A DNA stretch of 64,000 bases, from assembly GCF_030272615.1 (NCBI RefSeq), contig NC_081407.1, positions 97,757,897 through 97,821,896 of the forward strand, read 5' to 3'. Source of the stretch: Cryptomeria japonica (Eukaryota; Streptophyta; Pinopsida; Cupressales; Cupressaceae). Numbering within the stretch: the stretch's first letter is position 1; the number at the start of each line of letters is the position of its first letter. Position numbers and translations under genes: made by a program. The notes under the pieces are model-generated. The model did no database searches and was not told where the DNA came from. It saw nothing but the letters and a program-made list of their open reading frames with translations. Positions 46,256 to 57,450 of this stretch are shown here, piece after piece.

Positions 46256-48337
46256 ATTATTACCCTATGTATGGTCCTATTTTACCCCCCACCTCGGTCG
46301 AATGCTCGGGGTTTTATTAGGGTAGCAATTTTTCGGTTGGCGAAAAAATCGTCAGTCTCACTCAATCGAATGTTGTCGCGTGGCCAATTTCTCATTCTTC
46401 TCATCGCGATGACGAACTGTCAGCTCTGACATGTCCAGTTAGGCATTATTACCCTATGCATGCTCCTATTTCCCCCCCCCCACTTGATCGAACGCTCGGG
46501 GTCATACCCTACCAACATCGTCCCTTGAGCGCCCTAAGTGCTCAAAATTGTCAAACTTTGACGGGCCCTAACTCAGAATCCATGGCACCTGTGAATGATC
46601 TGTTTGAACCTACGTGGCCATGAGAGGGGTCCCTACAAAATCCTATCTCGGTTTTTCAAATATCCCTACCATTTTATTAGGGCATCAATTTTTCTATTGG
46701 CGAAAAAATCGTCAGTCTCACTCAATCAAATGTTGTCACATGGCTGATTTATCATTCTACTCGTCGTGATGATGAACCGTCAGCTCCAACATGTCCAGTT
46801 AGGCATTATTACCCTACGCATGCTCCTATTTTTCCCCCTCACTCAATCGAATGCTCGGGGTCATACCCACCGGCGTCGTCCCTTGAGCGCCCTAAGTGCT
46901 CAAAATTATCAAACTTTGACAGGCCCTAACTTAGAATCTGTGGCACCTGCGAATGATTCATTTGAACCTACGGGGCCATGAGAGGGGTCCCTACAAAAGC
47001 CTATCTCTATTTTTCAATTTTCCCTATGGTTTTATTAGGGCAACAATTTTTCTGTTGGCGAAAAAATCGTCAGTCTCACTCAATCGAATGTTGTCGTGTG
47101 ACCGATTTCTCATTCTGCTCATCGCGATGATGAACCGTCGGCTCTGACATGTCTAGTTAGGCATTATTACCCTACACATGCTCCTATTTTTCCCCCCCAC
47201 TCAATCGAACACTCGGGGTCATACCCTACCAATGTCGTCCTTTGAGCGCCCTAAGTGCTCAAAATTGTCAAACTTTGATGGGCCCTAACTTGGAATTCAT
47301 AGCACCTACGAACGATCCATTTGAACCTACAAGGCCATGAGAGGGGTCCCTACAAAAGCCTATCTCGATTTTTCAAGTTGCCCTACGGTTTTATTAGGGC
47401 AGCAATTTTTCTGTTGGCAAAAAAATCATCAGTCTCACTCAATCGAATGTTGTCGCGTGGTCGATTTCTCATTCTTCTCATCGCGATGACGAACCATCAT
47501 CTCCAACATGTCTAGTTGGGCATTATTACCCTATGCATGCTCCTATTCCCCCCCCACTCGATTGAACGCTCGGGGTCATACCCTACCGACGTCGTCCCTT
47601 GAGCGTCCTAAGTGCTCAAAATTATCAAACTTTGACGGGCCTTAACTCGAAATCTGTGGCACCTACAAACTATTTGTTTAAACCTACGGGGCCACGAGAG
47701 GGGTCCCTACAAAAGCCTATCTCTGGTTTTCAAGTTGCCCTACGGTTTTATTAGGGCAGCAATTTTTCTGTTGGCAAAAAAATCATCAGTCTCACTCAAT
47801 CAAATGTTGTCGCGTGGCCGATTTCTCGTTCTGCTTGTCGCGTTGATGAACCGTCGACTCCAACATGTCCAGTTAGGCATTATTACCCTATGCATATTCC
47901 TATTTCCCCCCCCTACTCGATCGAATGCTTGGGGTCATACCCTACCGGCATCGTCCCTTGAGCGTCCTAAGTGCTCAAAATTGTCAAACTTTGACGGGCC
48001 CTAACTTGGAATCCGTGGCACCTGCAAACAATCCATTTGAACCTACGAAGCCATGAGAGGGGTACCTACAAAATCCTATCTCAGTTTTTCATGTTTCCCT
48101 ATGGTTTTATTAGGGAAACAATTTTTCTGTTGGTGAAAAAATCGTCAGTCTCACTCAATCGAATGTTATTGCATCGTTGATTTCTCATTCTGCTCGTCAC
48201 GATGATGAACCGTCAGCTTTGACATGTCCAGTTAGGCATTATTATCCTACACATGCTCCTATTTTTCCCCCCACTCGATCTGACACTCGGGGTCATACCC
48301 TACTGACGTCGTCCCTTGAGTGCCCTAAGTGCTAAAA
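46256..48337. repeat. Tandem array, ~359-bp unit, about 5.7 copies
   Basis: The landmark GGCATTATTACCCTA recurs at about 46443, 46802, 47160, 47519, 47877 and 48236. Each unit has a C-run, GAACGCTCGGGGTCATACCC, GCCCTAAGTGCTCAAAATT, CTTTGACGGGCC, AGAGGGGTCCCTAC, TTTTATTAGGGC and CGTCAGTCTCACTCAATC. The first unit (46256-46442) lacks about 170 bp between CTCGGGG and TTTTATTAGGG. The recurring frames with the SSVSLNRMLS phrase come from the repeat and are not genes. Confidence 0.92.
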
Positions 48338-48642
48338 TTATATATAAACAAGCATTACACTATAGACACATAATGATCATCAATATTTCCATGTATTGTA
48401 TACACATAATTACCATTACACTTGCATAATAAGTCGTGTTGCAAAAATACGTCCCTTTTGATTATATCGTGTACCCGCTATGTGCATGCAAAAACCGTGT
48501 TGCCAAAAAAAATGTTCATCAATAGACCTGCATTTTCAACACATCCTTAATATACACGTAACAAACTTGATCATGAAGGTTTAATGATCATTGTTTGAAA
48601 TGAAATGCATGCTAAAAAAAATAAGGCACCATTAAAGACCTA

Positions 48643-51545
48643 CTACTCAAGTGTGCCTGAAGGGTCATCTCTTTGTTTAAGAGTATCTAGTACTGCTTCA
48701 TGATCAACAGTAGTCACTATCCATAGCTCTTTGGTCTTTGGTTTTTCTTGATGCTTCAACAACTTGACATTTGTAGCTATAATAAGGTGTGAATACATTA
48801 TAATGGTTTTGTGTCTCTCATAGCCTTCAAATGCAGGTATGCCATTCTTTCTAATCATGTATGTTCGCAACCAAGTTCCCACAACAACAACTAAACCTGT
48901 AGGATATGTGAACCCGTCATCATCTGTCACTGGTTGTGTTAGCTTTTGTTTTCCCTGTACACATCGTGCCAACCAATATTCTGATCTCTCTTCATTCCCT
49001 TGCGGTGCAACAACTGCAAAAATATGTCCTGGTTGTACAAGATCTGATAGACGATCATACTCAAGTGAACTTTCCATGTCATCGTTTGACAAGGATATTG
49101 TTTGAGATAAAGGAGTTAGATAGTGGGGAACCCACGTATCAACCCACTCACTTGACTCGCACTGATCCCAATCACACCGAACACAACTCTAACAAAAACA
49201 AGCCAACGCTCGTGTCCAAATGGTCCATGTACTTGCATCTGAGTTACGAAATGAATGCATCTTTGAAGAATATTTAATTGTTTGACAATCCAATCTATCT
49301 CCCACTGCTCCCTCCTCAACCAACCAAAAGAATCTACTCACTGCTGAATCAAGAGTACCTCCATGTGACAATGCTGAACTACACCAATCAACAATAGAAT
49401 GTGCATCAGAGAAATTTGCACCTGAAATCCTCAATTGCTCCTTAACTAGAGCTCTCTTCAAACATGCACCTGCTCCATCATGCTCTCCCTTCCCATGCCT
49501 TGCCTAAAAAAAACACCAAATATGAGGTATACACCTCTCTACATGCATTCTACTCAACCAATAAAACATACGGGCATTCTTGAATTGAGCCATACAGTTA
49601 TCTGACCATATTATATGTTGGTCAATTGCAATATCTTTCTCATGTAAGAACTCAAAACAATTCTCGAAAGAATGTTGCACATACTCGGAGGAGTGTGATC
49701 TATCATCACTCATATAAAAATGATACTCCCTGATTATCTTCCTCTCCTCTTCTATACTATCAGGAGCATGTCTATATGTAATGTGAACAAAAATAGCAAT
49801 CTGGACTGAATTGTAGTACTCAAACTGTACCTCATTATGTGGTTGCAATGTATTGTACTCTACAAAATCAACCACCGATACAATAGTGCCAATCGGGAAA
49901 GAGTTCTTACACATCCTGAACTGTTGATCCAACCAGTGAGACCTATGGGTGTGCCTTGCATACTTGTAGAAAATATTTTCCTTAAAATCCAAAATAAAAA
50001 CAGCAATACTCACTTCTCTTGAGACTAATTTGCATCTAGAACCTTCACCTCCACTCTTCAAAGTATATTTCACTGTCTCGTATCTTTTTTCTCAACATAA
50101 TTCTTTCCAAACTCGTGTTCGCTGCCCTCATGAAAACATGAAACAAACTTTGACAACCCACCGCATTCTGAGCACTTCTCATTCAAACAATCATTTCTAT
50201 AGAAATAGAAGCCATCATCTCTGGGGCATAAAAATAGATCTTGCAAGTCTCTTGATGATCTCGGAAATAACATTGCACCACACTCCTGCAACATCTCATT
50301 AGTATGCATCGTAGAATGAATATGACATAAAAGTTCATGGTACATTGAAAACTCCACATGGTACTTGCAACAACAGGTATTGCGAATCTTAAGAGGAACA
50401 CAATAAAATGGTTTCAAAGATTCAAAGGCCCTTTGTGATATTTGCAAAGTTGGATGTAATTCACAAAAAAAATTGTACAACATTGTTTGGCTTGATTCCA
50501 AGAAATGTTTGGAATGCGGTGTGCAGTCTCGGTCACCGATTCTTAATTTCAAAATGTCCTTTACATTGGGTGACACTCTAGAATTAGATTGCCAAAATTG
50601 TTGAATCTCTTCCTTCACATTGTCAGTCAACTTTCTATCAACATGTGGAAGCCTCCCACCAAATGCCCATGTATCTTGTTGAAGTGGATCATCAAGTCTT
50701 TGTCTTCGTGCAAGTGCTCTATCCAAAGTTTTACGGTTTATGTTAAAATCAACACAAGTTTGTCTCATTTGACAAGCCTTCCTCAATTGATGGCTTACTA
50801 AGGAGGTTGTAATCACTCTTCAAGTGGCTCTCTTATCTCTTTCTTTGGTATTCTTTCCAATAGAATTGAGAGCATCAAATAGATTTTTTGCAATAATAGA
50901 ATTTCTCTCCATCTTCTTGTTCATACGAATCTTCAATTTGTTTAGCAATGGTCTCATCTTTATCATCTTTAGCAATTGAACAAAGAGTTGGCATTGCTCG
51001 GTCAATGTCTTATTGCTAAAATTTTGGTTGAAAAGTTGTGTAGCCCACAACCGAATGGTTCTTGTTGACCTCTTGCCTTCAAGATTCGCAATAATGTTCT
51101 CATCGATTTCAAATAACCATTTTGGGGTTCTTGAAGGTCTTGGATTTGGAATTTGTCTTTCATCCATGAGAGGGTCTTCATTTCTAAAGTAATTAGGTGT
51201 TACATATGGTTCACTTGGTTGAGAAATTCCACTTTCAATGTTAAAGTTTTCCACATTTTCACCTGTTATGTTAAAATTTTCCACATGTTGAGCATTTTCA
51301 TTATCACTTTCAATATTTTAAAAAATTTCAATATTTTCAATTTCAAAATCTACATTTTCATTTTCAATAACTTGTGGCACATTTTCAAATTCAATTTCCT
51401 CTTCAGTTGAAGTAACTTTAGCAATATTTAACATACCTTGTCTTCTCCTCCTATGACATTCTCTATCTCTTTCTCTATACACTTCAATTTGGTCATTTGA
51501 AAGTTTTCTTTTGTGTTTAGACTTCTGATGACTACTACTCCCCAT
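48643..51545 (-). pseudogene. DDE-type transposase, intronless, decayed
   Basis: From ATG 51545 to the stop at 48643 there are about 967 codons, mostly in one frame. Order: basic RERDRECHRRRR start; low-complexity acidic part; helical RTIRLWATQLF block (51070); a W-SNSRVSPNVKDI block (50590); CCCKYHVEF (50370); Cys-rich CxxC region (50200-50110); then the catalytic part. Candidate triad: Asp 49869-49867 (SVVDFVEYN), Asp 49602-49600 (WSDNCMAQFKN), Glu 49485-49483 (HGKGEHDGAG), spacing 89 and 39 residues. The C-terminus (48980-48750) looks like a small beta domain. Lesions: TAA 51320-51318, TGA 50822-50820 (CGA expected), a frameshift in an A-run near 50075, TAG 49506-49504 and TAG 49191-49189. 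I cannot name the superfamily; it is not hAT, CACTA TNP2 or a typical MULE. Confidence 0.6.
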
Positions 51546-51735
51546 TGCCCTCCACACATATGCTCCTACGTGATTGACAATGTAAGTTTTCACTTTAAGA
51601 ATCTCCCAAAAGCACAAATTTGTACCTGTCTGAAAACCCGTGATCCTTGACAAAAAATAGAATATGCAGACTGTGGGCCGTTGGAATCTACAAAATGGTC
51701 CACAAGGCTTTTTTTTCTTTTTCTTTTTGTATTGA

Positions 51736-51751
51736 AATCGGATATCCGATT
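51736..51751 (-). promoter_or_regulatory. 16-bp palindrome upstream of the transposase
   Basis: AATCGGATATCCGATT lies about 190 bp before the transposase ATG and is identical to 40601-40616. It could be a transposase-binding or promoter element; this is inferred from position only. Confidence 0.5.
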
Positions 51752-51856
51752 TTAGTACAAAAATTTGTAGTCCCCAAAAATTTTCCCGTTGCCACCTTTT
51801 ATTTACTAAACTACCACATGGCAGAAATTTGATATTGGATTTTATTAGTCATATTT

Positions 51857-51859
<3 letters not shown>

Positions 51860-51911
<52 letters not shown>
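51860..51911. repeat. (GA)n microsatellite
   Basis: It is about 26 uninterrupted GA units directly joined to the satellite at 51912. Confidence 0.97.
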
Positions 51912-51913
<2 letters not shown>

Positions 51914-54186
51914 CATATGGTGTCCCATGAACCCTTATGACCTCTTAGGACACCATATGACCCCTTACGACACCAAAATGTGTCCTCATGGGTCATATGT
52001 TGTCCTAAGGGGTCGTAAGACACCATATAAACCAAAGAAACCCAATATGGTGTCATTAGGGGTCATATGGTGTCCTAAGGGGTCATATGATGTCTTTAAG
52101 GGGTCATATGACACAATATGACCCACTAGGACACAATATGACCCATAACGACCAAATATGGTGTCTTAAGGGGTCATATGGTGTCCTAAGGGGTCGTAGG
52201 ACACCACATGACCCCTATGGACACCATAGGACCCCTTGTGACACCATATGGTGTTGTAAGGGGTTATATGGTGTCGTAAGGGGTCATATGGAGTCCTAAG
52301 GGGTTGTAGGACACAATATGACCCAAAGCGACCCAATATGGTGTCATAACAGGTCGTATGGTGTCCCAAGACACCATATGACCCCTATGGACACCATAGG
52401 ACCCCTTAAGACACCAAATCATGTCATTAGGGGTCATATGGTGTCCTAAGGGGTCATATGGTGTCCCATGAACCCTTATGACCTCTTAGAACACCATATG
52501 ACCCCTAATGACACCATATTGGGTCACTTTGGGTCATATTGTGTCCTAAGGGGTCATATTGTGTCCTACAACCCCTTAGGACACCATATGACCCCTAACA
52601 ACATGATTTGGTGTCTTAAGGGGTCCTATGGTGTCATATGGTCTCCATCGGGGTCATACGGTGTCTTGGGACACCATATGACCCCTAATGACACCATATT
52701 GGGTCACTTTGGGTCATATTGTGTCCTAAGGGGTCATAAGACACAATATGACCCCTTAGGACACAATATGACCCAAAGTGACCCAATATGGTGTCATTAG
52801 GGGTCATATGGTGTCCTAAGAGGTCATAAGGGTTCATGGGACACCATTTGACCCCTTAGGACACCATATGACCCCTAACAAAATGATTTGGTGTCTTAAG
52901 GGGTCCTATGGTGTCGTTAGGGGTCATATGGTGTCTATAAGGGTCATATGATGTCTTGGGACACCATATGACCCCTAATGACACCATATTGGGTCGCTTT
53001 GGGTCATATTGTGTCCTAAGGGATCGTAGTGTGTCCTACGATCCCTTAGGACACCATATGACCCCTAATGACATGATTTGGTGTCTTAAGGGGTCCTATG
53101 ATGTTGTTAGGGGTCATATGGTGACATAGGGGTCATATGGTGTCTTGGGACACCATAGGACCCCTTAAGACACCAAATTGTGTCGTTAGGGGTCATATGG
53201 TGTCCTAAGGGGTCATATGGTGTCCCATGAACCCTTATGACCTCTTAGGACACCATATGACCCCTAATGACACCATATTGGGTCGCTTTGGGTCATATTG
53301 TGTCCTAAGGGGTCATATTGTGTCTTATGACCCCTTAAGACACATATGACCCAAAGCGACCCAATATGGTGTCATTAGGGGTCATATGGTGTCCCAAGGC
53401 ACCATATGACCCCTATGGACACCATATGACCCCTAATGACACCATAGGACCCCTTAAGAAACCAAATCATGTTGTTAGGGGTCATATGGTGTCCTAAGGG
53501 GTCGTAGGACACAATATGACCCCATAGGACACAATATGACCCAAAGCGACCCAATATGGTGTCATTAGGGGTCATATGGTGTCCTAAGAGGTCATAATGG
53601 TTCATGGGACACCATATGACTCCTAACGACATGATTTGGTGTCTAAAGGGGTCCTATGGTGTCCATAGGGGTCATATGGTGTCTTGGGATACCATACGAC
53701 CCATTATGACACCATATTGGGTTGGTTTGGGTCATATGGTGTCCTAAGGGGTCATATGGTGTCCTACGACCCCTTAGGATACCATATGACCCCTTAAGAC
53801 ACCATATTTGGTCGTTATGGGTCATATTGTGTCCTAGTGGGTCATATGACCCCTTTAAGACATCATATGACCCCTTAGGACACCATATGACCCCTAGTGA
53901 CATCATATTGGGTCATTTTGGGTCATATGGTGTCTTACGACCCCTTAGGACAATATATGACCCATAACACACAATTTGGTGTCTTAAGGGGTCATATGGT
54001 GTCCTAGGATACCATAAGATGCCTATGGACACCATATGACCCCTAATGACACCATATGGTGTCATAAGGGGTCATATGTTGTCCTTAGGGGTCATATGGT
54101 GTCCCATGGACCCTTATGACCCCTTAGGATGCCATACGACCCATTATGACACCATATTGTGTCGCTTTGGTTCCTATGGTGTCTTA
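51912..54186. repeat. Satellite of a 20-bp unit in alternating orientation
   Basis: The core is GGTCATATGGTGTCCTAAGG and its complement CCTTAGGACACCATATGACC, with variants (GTC(A/G)TTAGG, GTCCCATGAACCC, TTGGGTCGCTTTGGG). Runs of a few units in one orientation are followed by runs in the other, so long stretches can fold back. The same peptide-like phrases (GSYGVLRG, YDPLGHHMTP) can be read on both strands. They are products of the repeat, not proteins. Confidence 0.93.
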
Positions 54187-54456
54187 ATCTCTCTCTCTCT
54201 CTCCATCTCCCCTAATCTCTCTCTCTCTCTCTCTCTCCCCTAATCTCTCTCTCCCTCTCCTTCTCTCTCTCTCTCTCTCCCCCTAATTTCTCTCTATCCC
54301 TCTCCCCTAATCTCTCCATCTCTCTCTCCCCTAATCTCTCTATCTCTCTCTCTCCCTTCCCCCTCCCCATCTCTCTCCCTCTGTCTCTCTGTCTCTGTCT
54401 CTCCCCTAATCTCTCTCTGTCTTTGTCTCTCTCTCCTAAGCTCTCTTTATCCCTCC

Positions 54457-54520
<64 letters not shown>
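54187..54520. repeat. (CT)n microsatellite with CCCCTAAT spacers
   Basis: CT runs are broken by CCCCTAAT at irregular distances, ending in ~50 bp of pure CT. With the (GA)n tract on the other side of the satellite it makes a large inverted arrangement. An A/T repeat (54535-54580) follows. Confidence 0.95.
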
Positions 54521-54522
<2 letters not shown>

Positions 54523-54610
54523 AATATCATATACTAATTTATTTATAAATTAATATATTAATATATTAATATATTAATAAACAAATCTAGTTAGAGAATT
54601 TACTGATTAA

Positions 54611-54626
54611 AATCGGATATTCGATT
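54611..54626 (+). promoter_or_regulatory. 16-bp palindrome with one mismatch, upstream of the PMD gene
   Basis: AATCGGATATTCGATT differs by one C-to-T from the copies at 40601 and 51736. It lies about 1 kb before the plant-mobile-domain frame and mirrors 51736 across the satellite. Confidence 0.45.
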
Positions 54627-54639
54627 TTTGCAGTCAAAT

Positions 54640-55615
54640 TTTCAAATTTCGGCTCAGGAATGCTTTGGTATTTGGCTTGGAAGTGACAAGCCTGGAAAGC
54701 CAACTGAAAAAATGTGTTTTTCAGTATTCCTTGATTTTCCAGACTTTACACTGGTGGTTGACGACTTTTTTTGTAGCCAAAATTGATAAAACGAAAAGGG
54801 TTTTTTAAGGACGTTCCCAACTTTCCAACAATATAAGGCTTGTCTTATTTCAACTTTAATAAATAATTATTATTTATTTTCTAATTGAATTCTGACAATA
54901 GTCCTGATTGATATACTGATTGAAAAACACTCATAACTTTCAAATGGTATAACATTTTTTGAATCCGAAACATGCATCACATCTTATGCTTCGTCTACTA
55001 TAGGGAAAAATTTAAAAAAATTAAATTTCATAAGGTTTTGACCAAGTTAAGGTGGTTAGACATAGGAGTTTTTGAATTTTTGAAAAGCTGTAGTAAAAAA
55101 TTCATAAATAATTATTTACTTTATAAAAAATTAAAAAAAAAATGTGTCACATCCGGACATGAGTCTAATACTTATATTATAAATATTATAAAAAAAATTA
55201 TGATTTGATTGTGATTAGGGTGGTCAGACATACGTGTACTTCTTATTTTTTTCTTGAAATTTTAGTACCACTGCATTGAAATTTGAAATTTTCATCAAAT
55301 AGGATTTTTTTTTTCCCAAAAAACAACTATTAGCTTAGAAACTACATTCAATTTTCTATATATTCTCTTCTTACATATTTTAAAAATAATGTTCACAACT
55401 TATTCAAATTTTCATGTCAAGTTGCATAACTCCAATTTTCTAAAATTTCATTGCCACTTAAGGGCTTGTTTTGGCACACCATGATCCTGCACATACCCAG
55501 GTCCAATCGTCAAATTTTGATTTTCATTGTTGTAAATTTGGACTCTTTAGCATTTTTAACACTTTCTTAGCTCAAATTTGATCGCGTAGTGATGATTTTT
55601 TTGTTCAATTTTGCA
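54640..55615. other. Leader or intron region before the PMD gene
   Basis: No coding sequence was recognised. It ends in a good 3' splice site, TTTTGCAG at 55609-55616, which suggests that an upstream non-coding exon was spliced to the PMD exon. Confidence 0.4.
55440..55500. repeat. Candidate right inverted terminus (partner at 40457-40510)
   Basis: Its reverse complement carries GTGCAGGATCA, GCCAAAA and AGTGGCAATG in the same order as 40466-40510. See the entry at 40457. Confidence 0.35.
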
Positions 55616-55661
55616 GGTTCAGTTGCCAGACATTTAGTTTCGGTGCACATATCCGCCAACT

Positions 55662-57450
55662 ATGCGATTAGTTCGAGATTTGTCAGATGCACAAAGGAAA
55701 CACATTAAATTGTGTGGATTTGGATACTTTCTTTAGATGACTTATATGCGTGTGAATTACAGTTTGTTGACTGCTTTAGTTGAGAGATTTCATACTGAGC
55801 ACAACACATTCCACCTACTAAGTGGGGAGATGACTATCACTCCTGAGGACATATACAGGATTTTGAGGATACCTTTTGTTGGAGATAAGGTGGATTACGA
55901 TACTGTGCCACGACAAGGGATTGAGGCACTTAGACGTATTTTTCACAATGACACTATATTGGATCATTCTATCACATGGGACGACCCAATGATCAGATAT
56001 GGTGCACAATTCTCCCTTGCTTGCATTTTGGCTAGTATTATAGGTTGCTTTGTGATGCTAGATAGGGGACAATAGGGATTTTTATGTGGATAGGGTAGGA
56101 TGCTGGAGAGATTACTTACTCATCCTATTAGATTAGGTTGGGGATCATGTTTACTCGCACACATGTACCACGCGATGCATGAGATTGCCTATAGAGGGGC
56201 AAAGAGTATGGCGATAGGTGTATTAGTTTTATAGATTTGGGCCTATAAGCACATCCCAATTTGTAGGCCGATTGTGGATGATGTGTGGCAAGAGGGTCGA
56301 CCGATTGTATACAGGTATGCAAGATATATCACACAACCCCACCTAGGGAAGACTGACTATTGTAGGCGACAACTGGATGACATGATAGTAGTAGTCTGGA
56401 GACCGTACAAGGGGTTAAGAAGTGTGGGATGATTGGAGGAGGCAACAAAGAGATATGTTTATGACTCAGCCACTTAATGGTAGATCCACAATGATTATTG
56501 AGTGGTTTGTGGTTAGTAGAGTTTTGAGGCAGTATGGGAGGCCACAAAGTATCTCCTAGGAGTTTACAACTTATGCACAATTTGCTAATGAGGAGAGGCA
56601 AGGATGGGGGCCTAGACTATTATATTCCCTCGCCATGCAGGATTTAGTAGGATTACAACCACAACGGTGGGAGTATCTAGACGATGTTGCAGATGTGGAG
56701 GTAATTCCCCAATTTAGGGATTGGTTCCAGAGACATGCATTCCCTCTATTCACAAATCCTGGAGAGCATGCCCCTCAGATAGATGAGGGTGACGAAGTGC
56801 CAGTGTGATCTTAGAGAGACGCGACACCTAGGAGGGGAGGAGTAAATCCGAGTGCGAGAAGTAGCAGAGCACCTGTCGCAAGATGACAATGCCAGAGGGG
56901 AGAGGGAGGGTCATTAGGTGTAGTTGGTGGAGATGCAGGTGGTTGGAGCAGGATGAGAGGCTGCAATAGATGTAGAGATGGGTGAGGCAATGAGTCCTGA
57001 CATTGAGGATTCTCCTAGACAGGTACAACAGAGGCGAGAGGAGCGGGGTGGCGGAGGTAAGGAGGTTGAAGCAGGAGGTCAGACACCAATAGACATCATC
57101 CGTGCCTTGAGGGGTAGAGTGCGTGGACTAAAGACACAACTGGCAGTTGCTCAGACTCATATAGCAAAGCAGGATCGACAGGTCTAGAGCTTGAGATCAA
57201 AGCATGACTAGGAGGTTCAAAGATTGAGAGCAAAGCTAGTTGCCTCCTAGCATGAGGTTCTTCACCAGTCTAGTCGAGCAACATAGTAAGTAGTAACTTA
57301 TAGTACAACAGTGATGAAAGACAGACATGTGGTGCCTTATTTGTAGTATATGGCTTGGTTAGAGGGAGATAGGGCACCCAGATAGGATGATGCCCCTGTT
57401 CAACAACCACCACCTCCTCCTCCAAGTGATGAGGGAGAGATGAAGAGTTA
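55662..57450 (+). pseudogene. Plant mobile domain (PMD, aminotransferase-like) protein, decayed
   Basis: From ATG 55662 the frame has an LSDAQRKHIKL start and the core PMD block: YSLLTALVERF, TFHLLSGEMTITPEDIYRIL, then GDKVDYD. It continues with WGSCLLAHMY, IWAYKHIPI and, after a frameshift near 56413, the EWFVVSRVLRQYGRPQ, RWEYLDDV and FRDWFQRHAFPLF blocks. A basic Ser/Arg/Gly-rich linker and a coiled coil (56978-57290) follow, and the end is Pro-rich (57400-57450). PMD proteins occur in plant transposons and as domesticated silencing factors. In-frame TAG codons at 55734, 56073, 56091, 56232, 56557, 57185 and others mostly fall where Gln fits; two TGA fit CGA. It is not functional as it stands. 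Confidence 0.72.

Noticed and set aside
46244-48004. Repeated ~60-90 codon frames with SSVSLNRMLS
   Set aside because: They are the same frame recurring in each ~359-bp unit, ending in stops, with no start or domain logic.
48643-51545. Assignment of the transposase to the KDZ or Sola groups
   Set aside because: Some block similarity comes to mind, but I cannot support a specific superfamily without a profile search.
51927-54243. Several 60-110 codon frames on both strands with YDPLGHHMTP-type phrases
   Set aside because: They come from the 20-bp satellite; period and symmetry explain them.
55734-57280. Idea that TAG is read as Gln (altered genetic code)
   Set aside because: The copia polyprotein and the MSL gene use ordinary plant codons, TGA stops also occur, and C-to-T decay at CAG and CGA explains the pattern more simply.
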